DNA of 64,000 nucleotides from Ailurus styani (lineage: Eukaryota > Chordata > Mammalia > Carnivora > Ailuridae). Numbering within the stretch: the first letter of the stretch is position 1; the number at the start of each line of letters is the position of its first letter. Position numbers and translations under genes: made by a program. This document shows, in pieces, positions 22,163-33,531 of the stretch. Where the stretch lies: the NCBI GenBank assembly GCA_002007465.1, contig LNAC01000135.1:3008420-3072419 (forward strand). The letters run 5' to 3'. The notes under the pieces were generated by a model. That model worked only from the letters and a program-made list of their open reading frames with translations. It did not search any database and was not told the origin of the DNA.

Positions 22163-22249
22163 GGGAGCCTGCTTCCCTCTCTCTCTCTGCCTGCCTCTCT
22201 GCCTACTTGTGATCTCTCTGTGTGTCAAATAAATAAATAAAATCTTTAA
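22163..22249 (+). mobile_element. 5'-truncated SINEC (Can-SINE)
   Basis: Only the distal half is present: 'gggagcctgcttccctctc', 'ctgcctacttgtgatctctc', 'caaataaataaataaaatct'. It is flanked by TSD 'aaaatgcaggatat' (22149) and 'aaaatgcgggatat' (22250). The intact TSD directly abuts the truncated start, so truncation occurred during insertion. Confidence 0.92.
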
Positions 22250-22564
22250 AAAAATGCGGGATATTCACTTAAGTCTGAATTTTATATAAACAGTTTTTTT
22301 TTAGCGTATGTCCCATGAAGTATTTGAAAAAACTTACACCAAAAAAAGTATTTGTTGTATACTTAGAATTCAAAACACACCATTAGGTCGGTGTGTTTTA
22401 ACACCAACTCAAGTGCTCTGGAACTAATATGTCATGAACATGTACTTGTATATCATAACTATATCATAAAGTATGTTGCTAAACCTTTACCAAGTATTTA
22501 CAGTAGCCTTCTGGCCTCTACATGCTGTAACACATAATGTTTTTTACCCTGTAGGAGCTTTTTC

Positions 22565-22888
22565 TTGAAAACATATGCAAAGACATCAATTCCTATTTAT
22601 TTATTAAGGGCTTTACTCAGATTCCATCTACTACAGCCATTCAATCTAAAATTGCAGACCCTGCCTCCAACACTTTTTATGCCCCTTTCTTGCTTCAATT
22701 TTCTTCTTTGGCACTTCTGTTTAATGTGCTGGCATATTTACTTATTTCTTTCATTCATTGTCTGCTTCCCCCACTGGAAAGTAGGTTCTTAAGAGCATAG
22801 GAATCTTAGATTTCCTTGTCACTGCTGTAGCCCTGATAACAACAAGAGACAAAGGCACTCAATAAATACTTGTGGAACGAACGAATGA
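22565..22888 (+). repeat. L2 LINE 3' end
   Basis: 'tttactcagattccatctac', 'ctggaaagtaggttcttaag', 'ttccttgtcactgctgtagc' and the terminal 'ggcactcaataaatacttgt' with 'gaacgaatga' follow the L2 3' end. Confidence 0.65.
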
Positions 22889-23214
22889 TTTCTGGGAGGC
22901 AATTGAGGACCTTTTATTGCACATGTAATATATGTTGTATTTATAACTATACAGAATCTTAAGAAGTCTTTCCACCAAATTAGAATCTTGACTGTGGTAC
23001 AGTGTACATAATCTTAACATTAATCCATGGATACAAGGTAAATAAAAGATCAGTAGGTCAGGGATCAAGGGGTACCTCTAAATGGAGTTGGACTTAATTT
23101 AATTTACTCCCTGGCAAGTTTTCTAGAATTAAATGTTAGTCGCTCTAAGCAACATTTGAGATCCCAAATATGATCGTGTGACTATCTGGAAGAGTCCAAT
23201 TTAAAAAAAAAAGA
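22889..23214. other. No recognisable element
   Basis: A/T-rich non-coding sequence. Confidence 0.45.
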
Positions 23215-23340
23215 AGGTGCTGGAGGCTGAGAACACGGGCTCTGTGTCCACTGGATCTGGGTTTGGATCAGGATGTCTGGATGCCACCTGCGCAGATTAT
23301 TCAATCAGCCGAACCTCAGCTGTGAAAAGGGGACCCTAGT
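23215..23340 (+). repeat. MIR SINE fragment
   Basis: 'ctgagaacacgggctctgtg', 'ggatctgggtttggatcagg' and 'cctcagctgtgaaaagggga' match the 5' and core parts of MIR. Confidence 0.6.
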
Positions 23341-24269
23341 AGGACATAGGTGGCTAGCCCTGACACAAGGATTCAACAAGATGCTCCCATCAGATTCTCA
23401 GCACTTTAAAGTGTGTTTAGCCCATGGCTGTGCATTTCTTCAGGTCACGGTGTTCTTCCTCACTACGGCATCTGAATCCCATCCCTGGGTCTGAGACTGG
23501 TTTTCTTTAGCTTCCTTGGTTGCTGACAAAGAACTGAAGTAAGTTTTATGGGTTACTTTAAGTGTGGGTTATTTTAAGGGCTCTTAGTTGAATGTCCTTT
23601 TTTCCAATAAGGCAAGCATTCTCAGCAGAATGAAAAAAGGCATGACAGCTGCCTGCCATAAAGTAGTAAAAGAGAAAAAAAAAGAAATGAGAATACAAGA
23701 ACTGGCAAATTAAGGCTGTCTGGGCTTATGGTTGGGGAAAAGCAATGAAGCAAACAAATATCAGATTTAAAGGACTCAGTGGGACTTGGGAAATTAGCAT
23801 AAGTACATACATCTAACTAGTAGTACTAACTTCGAGTAATGGCATTATGAAACATTTATCAGGCTTTTTGAGCCCTTTTGATGAATTTGTCCTTGAGCCA
23901 TGTTCTAAAACTTAAAATAATTTTGCATCCAAGAACAAATACTGATCTATTTAAGTAACTTACATATTCAACTTATTCAGCAGTGATACCGATTGGGATA
24001 CTGAGATACAGGGTATGCCTTCAAAATCTTTATATAAGCTACCAAGTGGCCAAACCTATTGAAAAACAAATAATACAAAAGCTGTGATCATTCCTTCTTG
24101 TTTCCCTTTTTTCCTGCAATACTGGTGATCTTATTTTGCATGATCGTTACTTGTTTTCACTTCTTCTGTATTCTTTGTATTTCCTTCATGTTATATATCA
24201 AAGCCCAAGAACAATGTTTTCCTTCTTTAGGAATCAGCAAATTCCTAACGTATCCCAATTAAACTAATA
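23341..24269. other. No recognisable element
   Basis: A/T-rich non-coding sequence. Confidence 0.45.
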
Positions 24270-24960
24270 ATGAGGTACACACCCCCATTTTTTTGGCCAA
24301 AGAGGTAAACAAAGATTAAAAAGACTGATAATACCCAGTGTTGGTGATATTATGGGAAGTGGGTCCTTTCATAGTTTTGCGGGTATGAATGTTAATTTTT
24401 GTGCCTTTTAGAGAAGATTTTGGTGATACAATTCAAAAGCTTTAAAACAGGCAAAGAATTTATTTACCCTTTGACCCAATTGCCTCAATTAAGATTCATC
24501 CAAGAAAATAATTGCATGAATACTCATAATTATAGGCACAGAATAATTCATAATCCATTTTTGATATGTCATAAAATTGGAAACAAATATCCAAAAATAA
24601 GAGATTAATTAAATCATTTATGATAATCACCCAATATAATACTATAAAGCCATAAATATGACATACATGCACACTTGCATATGTGCATATTGCACATAAA
24701 GACGTTGAAAGATGCTTGTAACTACCAAATGTAAGTTAAAATGGCAAACATGTCATAAGCCTTTGTTTTTTAAAATGTGTATTATATGCATAGAAAAACA
24801 TCCAAAAAGATATACGCCAGGATATTAACAGTAGTTATATCTGGGTATGGAAATTATCCCTGATCTTTATTTTCTTCTCCTCGAATATCTATTTTAGATA
24901 GTATAAGAGTGAATATATGATATTTTTTAATCAGGAAAAAATATTTTTAAATCAGAGAAA
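24270..24960 (+). mobile_element. L1M LINE 3' fragment
   Basis: L1 3'-region words: 'ttaccctttgacccaattgc', 'aagaaaataattgcatgaat', 'aaaattggaaacaaatatcc', 'gattaattaaatcatttatg', 'aaacatccaaaaagatatac' and 'taacagtagttatatctggg'. Ancient and non-coding. Confidence 0.75.
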
Positions 24961-25562
24961 GAAAAAGGAAACATTTTGCCACCAGTTCTTTTAGTTGTTT
25001 ACTTTAGGGAGAAAGTCAAAGATTACTACACTTTCATTGATTAGTGATTGGTGAATATTCAGACCTTTTGGGAATTTGGAGCATTTCCAGCAACTAAAAT
25101 ATAAAGAAGAAAAAGACAAAACTGATGAACACAGCAATAGGAACAGCTCTGATATCTCAAAGGCCAAGTGGCTTGTTCTTTGCTCTCCCTCCCTTAATCA
25201 GAATGTGGTAAAGCTCACCTTCAGTAGATGATCTGCAGACCATTTTAATTGATCAGGATGTGGCACCAGATGGGCTAGTTACTGTACCAAATTTTCAGTG
25301 TAGTTATGTTTAGTAGATTGTAGAATGTACCAAGGAGCTTCCAACTCCGCCCAGAGTGGAAGAGGTGGCCAGGGTGGGGAGAAAAGGCTCTTCCGAGGAG
25401 CAGACACCCAAGCTAAATGGTGAGGGTACAATGGACAGGTGGGCCAGACAGGAGACAACATTCCAGGCAAAAGCACAGAAGTATGAATACAACCCTGAGG
25501 AGATTCAGTGGAGGTGTGGCAAATGCTGATGTGTTGTGATGGTGGTAAATAGAAAACAAAAT
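24961..25562. other. No recognisable element
   Basis: Non-coding sequence between an L1M fragment and a SINE. Confidence 0.45.
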
Positions 25563-25571
25563 CATTCTAGG

Positions 25572-25752
25572 GGTGGCTGGGTGGCTCATTTGGTCGAGTG
25601 TCTGACTCTAGGTTTCAGCTCAGGTTGTAATCTCAGGGTTGTGGGATGGAGCCCCCACATCAGGCTCTGCGCTCAGCACAGAGTCTGCTAAATTTTCTCT
25701 CTCCTTCTGCCCCTCCCCTCCTCTCTCTCTCTCAACTAAATAAATAAACCTT

Positions 25753-25754
<2 letters not shown>
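25572..25754 (+). mobile_element. SINEC (Can-SINE) with a microsatellite tail
   Basis: 'gggtggctgggtggctcatt' head, 'tctcagggttgtgggatgga', CT-rich end, 'taaataaataaacctta', then directly (AC)n. TSD 'cattctagg' at 25563 and 25812 encloses SINE plus microsatellite, so the repeat grew from the SINE tail. Confidence 0.93.

Positions 25755-25809
<55 letters not shown>
25755..25809 (+). repeat. (AC)n microsatellite, about 27 units
   Basis: Uninterrupted AC dinucleotide run in the position of the SINE A-tail; likely polymorphic. Confidence 0.97.
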
Positions 25810-25810
<1 letters not shown>

Positions 25811-25820
25811 GCATTCTAGG

Positions 25821-27659
25821 AATCCTAGCTTTTTAAGTTTTGTAATACAGTATGCATTATCTTATAAATTCTGGGTATCTTTAAGCTTAATGTGATAATT
25901 TGTATTCTTTGCAGAACATTTTATCTTCCAATCCTCTGTGCCTTCAAAGCTATTTAAATAAATACAAGCAGTAAGAAGAATATGCAGTGATACCTAACTG
26001 ACAAGGTCTGGGAGGAGTAGATGCACAGTGACAATATGGGGAAATTCGGATCTGGTAGTGTTCCCCATTTACACCTGCAGCCCTCACAATGTTCAGGTTC
26101 CATATAAGAACTAAATAAGAATGCTTTAGTGGCCAGTTGGGGTTTGACCTGTGGCCAGTTTGTATGGAAGTCCTATTAACACTCAGGTCAGCATAAGATC
26201 TTTTACAAAGGACAGTGTCCTTTGATGTCATGTTTTAAATGTCTTTATTTACCTTACCTTGAATTTACTGAAACCATTTGCAAAGATGTTTATGTTTTCT
26301 ATTATCCTTCATGGTAATTTCCATAAGGAATGTTGTACGATTTATTTATCTGAAATGTGCCTCCCTCAAGATTCATGCGGATCCTAGGACGTTAAAATAT
26401 CTTGGTCTGAGTGTATATTCTGCAGGGTGGATTGGCTGCTGCTGCTTGGGAACAAAAAATTGACCTCTTCTTATTAAGAACTCCATATACAACAGATTTT
26501 TTTTTCAGAGCTATCAAAGAAGCAGGAACAAATTTGCTTGGTTATGCTGATTAGCCTTTCTCCCAGGGCTGCCATGGAAGACACGAATTTACAATGAGAA
26601 CTACTCCCAAATCTAGAGACAGCAGGAAGCTAACAGAAATCAACCCACAATGAATTAGCAGCAACCTATCCTGTTTTGAAATTAGAATATGCTTTCAAGT
26701 GTGAACGACTAATGGGTTTCTTCATTTGTCTATAAGCCATTCTAAATTATAATTGATAAAAGTAAGACATAATCTTGCAAATTTCATCAAAGTTAATAAA
26801 AACTGCACAAAGAAATTTAAACGAAGTTTGTAAAATGGAGGGTCAGAGTGTAACCACTGTCTCTACTCCCATCCAGGCAAAAAGTTACTGAATCTAACCC
26901 TAAAGTAGAAAAAGGTCAGTCACAAGACTAGATTGATTGATCAGTGCTTAAAGAGTACTCTGCCTCCTTTGTTTTAATTCTAATGCATAAATCTGTCTCC
27001 AGATTATTTCAACCAACAAGTGAGGGGGAGAGTATGGTCCAGATTATACTATATGCACTGTAGAATCGCACGCTGGCATTCTACTGTTCAAACATGACTC
27101 TTCGGAGTTTGGTTAATACAACTCCACTCTAAAAAAATCATCACCTCTCAGTGAACTGGCAGACTGAATTTTGGAGCCTATTAAAGCGGAGACCCAGTTT
27201 GGGAGTGTGGTGACTTCACCGAGTGCTGCCAGCCCAGCATGACAAAGCCAGCTGGCCTCGTGGATCCTTGCTGTAGAAGAGAGATGCTGGGGCGTTCCCA
27301 GCAGCCCTGCCCTCAGGAGCCAGCCTGCACCCGGCCTCTCACCCACTCACATTGCGATCAGGGTTTAAGAAAGAATTCGGTGTGAGTTTCATCTGGGGGG
27401 CTTTTTCAGGGCAGATGCCCAGCAGAAGCACTGTCAGTGAGGAGTGAGATTTTTTCTGTCTCCCCTAGAACCCACAGCTGAGTGAACTGACTGCAGCAAA
27501 GCAGCAGAGGGGTGGAGCCCTGGAGGCAGTCTGCTTAAGACGTTAGTCATGGATTCTGAGAGGCTAGGGGAGCCCTTGGAATATGCAGAGAATCCTGTGT
27601 AGACAGACACTTGCCTCCCAGTCACTGATTCTGCCTTTTAGCATGTGATTCCTAATGGA
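25821..27659. other. Long non-coding stretch
   Basis: No transposable element recognised in 1.8 kb, unusual for this window. A strong polypyrimidine/AG ('tctgtctcccctag') at 27469 is followed by about 25 open codons but no donor. Sparse repeats could mean conserved non-coding DNA. Confidence 0.4.
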
Positions 27660-28130
27660 GGCTGAGGACAGTGTTATATTTTTTAGCTTTCCTGTAGATT
27701 CAAGATAATCTCGTACTTTAAAAATAAATAATTCCTGGGGCACCTGGGTGGCTCAGTCAGTAGAGCATGCAACTCTTGTTCTTGGGGTTGTGATTTCAAG
27801 CCCCACACTGGGCATGGAGCCTACTTAAAAAAATAAAGCAAATAAAAATGAATAATTCCTTAATATCATCTAATGCCAATTCATAGTCAAATTTCCCAGC
27901 TGTCCTAAGAATGTCCTTGACACTTGTTTGTCCAAGCTGGGATCCCATTTAGGGCATTACCTTGCATTGAGTTATGATGACCCTAAATCTCATTTAATAT
28001 GAATACCCACTCTCTCATGACACTGACTTTTAGATTGAGCCAATTATAGCTCACCTTCTCCATTCGTTTGCTTGATTCTTTGTGGTCTTAGCTTGTCCCT
28101 CGATACCCTGTGTTCCAGGTAAACTGGAAG
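27660..28130 (-). mobile_element. L1M-type LINE fragment, interrupted by a SINE
   Basis: 'tagattcaagataatctcgt', then after the SINE 'aattccttaatatcatctaa', 'catagtcaaatttcccagct', 'aagaatgtccttgacacttg' and 'ttgcattgagttatgatgac'. These resemble the inverted 3' region of an old L1M; subfamily not assigned. Confidence 0.5.
27737..27843 (+). mobile_element. SINEC (Can-SINE), short type, inside an L1M
   Basis: 'ggggcacctgggtggctcag' head, 'caagccccacactgggcatg', A-rich tail without a CT tract. TSD 'aaaaataaataattcct' (27720) and 'aaaaatgaataattcct' (27844). Confidence 0.93.
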
Positions 28131-28450
28131 ATCGAAAGCTTTGATTACATTCAAGTTACATGTTTTTGACCGAAACAAAAAATATAAATGTCAAATACTT
28201 CAGATTGCCTCATATCACAAGACAGTGTTGGTGCTAAGACTTGTGCTGGATTAAGATGCACTGTTACCTTGCTCTCCTTGTGACCTGAAAGAAGGACTTG
28301 GTGCGGAGGCTTTTCGGCATCATATGACTGTCCCATTCGCTATCAACCATTTCTTGGAAGGTTTAATGAGCTCTTGATAATCCTTGCCTAAATCAATAAT
28401 TTCCCTTGGGAGTCTCCTTTTCTATGTCGGCAGGTTTTATGCTGTGCTGT
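28131..28450. other. No recognisable element
   Basis: Non-coding; may be further L1M, not clear. Confidence 0.35.
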
Positions 28451-30699
28451 TTTTTTTAAGTTTTTATTTTAATTCCAGTTAGTTAACATACAGTGTTGTA
28501 TTAGTTTCAGGTGTACAATATATTGATTCAGCAATTCCATACGTTACCAGTGCTCATCAGGACACGTGCCCTCCTTAATCCCATCACCTCTTTAACCCAT
28601 CCGCCTGACCTACCTCCTCTCTGGTAACTAGCAGTTCGTTCTCTATAGTTAAGAGTCTGTATCTCCTCTCTTTCCCTCTCTGTTTTTTTCCCTTCACTCA
28701 TTTGTTTTGTTTCTTAAATTCTACATGTAAATGAAATAATATGGTATTTCTTTCTCTGACTTATTTTTGCTTAGCATATACTCTCTAGCTCCATCCATGT
28801 CATTGCAAATGGCAAGGTTTCATTCTTCTTTATTGCCAAGTAATATCCCATTGCGTATAGATACCACGTTGTCTCTATCCATTTATGTGTTGATGATCCA
28901 TAATTTCACTATTGTAAATAAAGCTGCAATAAACATAGGGATCCATGTATCCCTTTGAATTGTTGTTTTCGTATTTTGGGGGCAGATACCCAGTAGTGCA
29001 ATTGCTAGATCGTAGGGTAGTTCTATTTTTAACTTTTTGAGGAGCCTCCGTACTGTTTTCCACTGTGGCTGTACCAGGTTGCAACAGTACAGAAGTTTTA
29101 CTCTCTCCACATCCTCACCAACACTTGCTATTTCTTGTGGTTTTGAGTTTAGCCATCCTGACAGGTATGAGATGATATTTCATCATAGTTTTGATTTGTG
29201 TTTCCCTGATGGTAAGTGATGATGAACATCTTTTCATGTGTCTATTGGCCATCTGTATGTCTTCTTTGGAGAAATGTCAGTTCATGTCTTCTGCCCATTT
29301 TTAATTGGCTTATTTGTTTTTTGAGTGTTGAGTTGCATGAGTTCTTTATATATTTTGGATACTAACCCTTTATTAGATATGTCATTTGCAGATATATTCT
29401 CCCATTCTATAATTTGCCTTTTAGTTTTATTGATTGTTTCCCTTGCTGTGCAGAAGCTTTTTATTTTCATGTAGTCACAATAGTTTATTTTTTTATTTCA
29501 TTTCTCTTGCCTCAGGAGACATATGTAGAAAAAAGTTGCTATGCCCAATGTCAAAAAGGTTACTGCCTGTGTTCTCTTCTAGAAATTTTATGGTTTCAGG
29601 TCTTACGATTAGGTCTTTCAATCCACTTTGAATTTATTTTTGTGTATGGTGTAAGAAAGTGGTTTGGTTTCTTTCTTTTCCACATGTTACTGTCCAGTTT
29701 TCTCAACACCATTTGTTGAAGAAATGGTTCTTTTCCTGTTGGATACTCTTTCCTGCTTTGTCAAAGATTAGTTGAGCAGGTAGTTATGGGTTCATTTCTG
29801 GGTCCTTTAATCTGTTCCATTGGTCTCTGTGTCTGTTTTTACACCTGTACCATACTGTTTCGATCACTATAGCTTTGTATTATAACTTGAAATCCAGAAT
29901 TGTGATGTCTCCACCTTTGCTTTTCTTGTGCAAGATTGCTTTTGCTATTCAGTGTCTTTTGGGGTTCCATACAAATTTTAGGATTATTTGTTCTAGTTCT
30001 AGGAAAATGTTGTTGGAATTTTGATAGGAATTACATTAAATGTGTAGTTGCTTTGTGTAGTATAGACCCTTTAACAATTTTTGTTCTTCCAATCCATGAG
30101 CACAGAATGTCTTCTCATTTCTTTTATCATCTTCACTTTCTTTCATCAGTGATTTTATAGTTTTCAGAGTATAGGTCTTTTAGCTCTTCGATTAGGTTTA
30201 TTCCTAGGTATCATTATTTTTGGTACAATTGCAAATGGGATTGGTTTCTTAACTTCTCTTTCTGCTGCTTCATTAGTGGTGGATAGAAATGGCACAGATT
30301 TCTGAACATTGATTTTTTATCCTGTGACTTTACTGAGTTCATTTATTAGTTCTAGCAGGTTTTTTCGGTGGAATCCTTCAGGTTTTCTATATGTAGTATC
30401 GTGTCATCTCAAAATAGTGAAAAGTTTTACTTCTTTCTTTCCAATTTGGATGCCTTTTATTCCTTTTTTGTCTGGTTGCTATGGCTAGGATTTCCAGTAC
30501 TATGTTGAATAAAAGTGGTGAGAGGGGACATCCTTGTCTTGTTCCTGATCTTAGGGGAAAAGCTCTCAGTTTTTCCCCATTGAGGATGATGTTAGCTGTG
30601 GGTTTTTTATATGTATAACCTTTATCATGTTGAGGTATGTCCCCTCTCAACCTAATTTGTTGAGGGTTTTTATTATGAATAGATGTACTTTGTCAAATT
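28451..30699 (-). mobile_element. Carnivore L1, 5'-truncated and decayed
   Basis: About 2.2 kb of L1 in reverse orientation: 3' tail at 28451, 3' UTR to ~28850, then ORF2 remnants. Reverse-strand fragments are recognisable: endonuclease/RT-family words such as [15 protein letters not shown] (RT domain, 30387-30650), [16 protein letters not shown] (29282-29470), and W-K-T-V-R-R-L-L-K-K-L-K-I-E-L-P-Y-D (28883-29110). Indels break the frame repeatedly, and the catalytic FADD box is lost just after the RT motif. It stops abruptly after the 'ctttgtcaaat' region. No clear TSD. Inactive. Confidence 0.93.
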
Positions 30700-30719
30700 A
30701 TGGTGCACTATTTATGCCC

Positions 30720-30905
30720 TAGTTAAGACACGAACGAAGTCATTAGCTTCTTGATCCTTGATTCCTTCACCTGTAAAATGGGTATAAAAAATATAACTAA
30801 TTCACATCGCTGTTGGAAGTGTTATATGAAATGACCATGTGTCCATTCTTTGACCGGTGCCTGGTGAAATATGTGCATGCAATAATAAGCATTGGTTAGT
30901 TTTTG
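30720..30905 (+). repeat. MIR SINE
   Basis: 'ccttcacctgtaaaatgggt', 'gtgttatatgaaatgaccat' and 'tgcaataataagcattggtt' match the 3' part of MIR. Confidence 0.6.
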
Positions 30906-31065
30906 TTATTGTGCTTTTCCTTATTTCAGCAGTGACAGCTTATGGAACATTATCATTGACTGCCGGTCTTAAGTCCTTTAAGCAGATGACAACATATCTG
31001 ATAAATTGCTAGCAAAGGAGTTGAGGCTGTTAGACTTTTGGAGAAAACTTATACCATTTTTTATC

Positions 31066-31259
31066 TTATTTTTTAAAAAGATATTACTTATTTGAGAGAA
31101 GGAGAGAGAGCACATGCATGAGCAGGGGGAGGTGCAGAGGAAGGAGAAACAGACTCCTCACTGAGAAGACAGCCTGTTGCGGGGCTTGATCCCAGGACCC
31201 TGGGATCATGACCTGAGCCAAAGGCAGACACTTAACGGGCTGAGCCACCTAAGTGGCCC
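31066..31259 (-). mobile_element. SINEC (Can-SINE)
   Basis: 'aaaaagatattacttatttg' tail side, 'gatcccaggaccctgggatc', 'atgacctgagccaaaggcag', diverged head 'gagccacctaagtggccc'. TSD not clear. Confidence 0.88.
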
Positions 31260-31954
31260 ATAAAGGCAGATTGGGATTTGTTTCAAATAAGGGCTACTCA
31301 GATTAGAACTTCCTAAGGCATGTTACAGGAACCAGTAGGCCTCCGACATACTCCCTGGGAGAAGGGTGCCCTTCTAAGATAACATCTGGGAAATGCTGTG
31401 TGTTGTTTTCCGCTGGTGGGGTTTCATTGTGCATGTTATTAAGCTAAAGGTTCTGGAAAGCCTCTTGAGAAAGAAATCTGCTTTCAAGTATTTGCTTAAT
31501 CGGGTATTTTAAAATCTGTTTTCCTATGGATACTACCCATCCCACTCCTGCTTTTATAAAACCAAGTAATGCATATAAACATTATACTGAGCTGCCTTAG
31601 ATTGTTCCAAAGGCTTGAATGAGGAGGGGCTCAAACTGCTGAGCTGACCAGTGGACAGTTGGAAGATATCTGCCCCTGGCTTTTGGATCCTACAAAGCCA
31701 TGCAAGTGAGCAGAGTTCTTAAGAGGTTTCGTTTCCATGTTGGGGCAGGTAGGGTAGAAATTAGAGAGCCCATTGTAATGTGATAGCTAAACTCTCTTCC
31801 TTAGATTGTCTTCAAACCTTACCAAGATTCACTCCTCGAAGACCTCAGAGTCCATCTGTCCTTTAGGTGTCCCAGGACCATTGAAACTTGCCTAGGTTGA
31901 TGGGAATGAGTTCCTTGGCCTGATGCACTGAAACCAAAGGGCACAGAGGGTGTC
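31260..31954. other. No recognisable element
   Basis: Non-coding, unique-looking. Confidence 0.45.
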
Positions 31955-32155
31955 AAGTTTCAGAGGAAGACAGAGGATTTGAAGTCAGAGCAACAGGGGT
32001 TAATGTCTTAGCTCTGCCAGATATTCACCTGATCCCTGGCCAAATCCCTTACCTTCCCTGAACTAGTTTCTTCATCTATATAATAGGAACAATTAAAGTA
32101 CTTAGCTCAAATGGTTATGAAATTCTCATTAGATATATAAAAGCATTTTTAAAAT
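31955..32155 (+). repeat. MIR SINE
   Basis: 'aggatttgaagtcagagcaa', 'gtcttagctctgccagatat', 'aactagtttcttcatctata' and 'gttatgaaattctcattaga' follow the MIR order. Confidence 0.7.
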
Positions 32156-32224
32156 TATGAAGTGTTATTTAAAAGCTCATTAATTTAATGTTAATGTTAA
32201 GGGTATTTTGGGGGGGTCCACTAG

Positions 32225-32400
32225 TCATTCTTTTATTCATTCAACTTGTCAAATATTTATTGAGCACTTTGCATCATACCAGCCCCTAGGGTTAGATGCT
32301 GATGTAGAGTATAGAATAAAGCAGCTCCAATCCCTGCCTTCTTTGAACTTACATTCCATACTGAGAGACACATGATAAACAAATATGCACACAAATAAGT
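32225..32400 (-). repeat. L2 LINE 3' end (inverted)
   Basis: 'attcattcaacttgtcaaat', 'atttattgagcactttgcat', 'ccctgccttctttgaactta' and 'cattccatactgagagacac' match the inverted L2 terminus. Confidence 0.7.
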
Positions 32401-32663
32401 GTATCAGTATAGTCTCCTCTCCCCAGGTACAGATGTGATGTTTTTTAAATGGGGATATTGCTTATATTCTCCATATGGATGCATTTTGAAGGTATTATCC
32501 ATGAACTGTTCACAGAAAATTCAGAAAATGAATTTATCAGTTTAAATAAAGAGTAAGATTTTTAATATAGACCTAGAAGAGACTTTAGGAATAGTTTATC
32601 TCAATCCCTTCATTTTACAGATGAGGAAAATTAGAAACCAGAATACTGTAGAAATATCCACAA

Positions 32664-32665
<2 letters not shown>

Positions 32666-32721
<56 letters not shown>
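32666..32721 (+). repeat. (TG)n(GA)n compound microsatellite
   Basis: About 14 TG units run directly into about 14 GA units. The word 'gaaatatc' occurs on both sides (32651 and 32721). Confidence 0.95.
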
Positions 32722-32727
<6 letters not shown>

Positions 32728-33470
32728 CAGGGATCTTGACGCAGGAATTAGAAGATTCCTCTTCCCCTAGTCAGTGCTTCCTACTTTGCTGGGGTCTATC
32801 TGAAAGGGCCAGCTCGTATTTTAACAGTGAGTAATAATTATCACACTTTTATACAATGGGTTTCAATTACTAGAAATTAGGGACAGACCACAATTGAGTT
32901 TTCCAAACTTTGCTCCATAAAACATTAGTATTTTAATAGCTTTTTTAAGTTGCTTGGTCAAATTAGTTTAAGAAACTGTACCCACACCCCACCCCTGCCT
33001 GTAGGAATCTGTAAATGAATATTGTGATTATAAAAGATCATTCCTGAACTAAGGAAGCCTCTTAACTGTGTACAACTCAGCATTTCCCATACTTACTTGA
33101 CTATAGAATCTATTTTGAATTATCTAATGATGTGATATTACAGTGTGCTGGCTGGGAAGTACTACCTTAGCATCAGTTTTGTTAGCTTCTTGGTAAAGTC
33201 TGTGAAAGCCTAATAGTAAAATAAATTGTATCATACAGCTTTAAAAAGGGCAGCTTCTACAGTCTTAGGACCTCAGGCTGACTGTGAATATAGCAGTAAC
33301 ACTTAGTAGGATGCATTTTCTTCAGTTGACCATGTCCTTTTAATCGTGGACCAGAATGGGAAACAACGGAAACATAGTATGTTCTGATACCTCTTTGGAG
33401 GAAAAAAAATCCTCTTTAAGTTCTTAAACATGATTTCAGTCCTTTTAACAATGATTATTTTTCTTTTTAG
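32722..33470. other. Putative intron sequence
   Basis: No clear element. It may contain a decayed hAT-type remnant near 33075-33180. The final 'atttttctttttag' is the acceptor of the next exon candidate. Confidence 0.4.
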
Positions 33471-33531
33471 GCATCCACAAGCCCAGTGTTCTCCAAAAGG
33501 GTGTGATGTCTCCGCAGGACATTCAGATAAG
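33471..33531 (+). CDS. Candidate internal coding exon (unrecognised gene)
   Basis: A strong acceptor 'gattatttttctttttag' and donor 'ataag|gtagct' bound 61 bases. One base completes the Arg codon left open by the 8057 exon. Then 20 open codons follow (H-P-Q-A-Q-C-S-P-K-G-C-D-V-S-A-G-H-S-D-K), ending in phase 0 as the 34468 exon requires. The intron before it would be about 25.3 kb and the one after it 0.94 kb. The composition again looks like a linker or disordered segment, with two cysteines. The size and phase fit are the main support; no family is recognised. Confidence 0.5.

Noticed and set aside
27470..27548. About 25 open codons behind a very strong acceptor at 27469
   Set aside because: No donor follows, and the needed phase (2) is closed. 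It could only be an alternative last exon with no other support.
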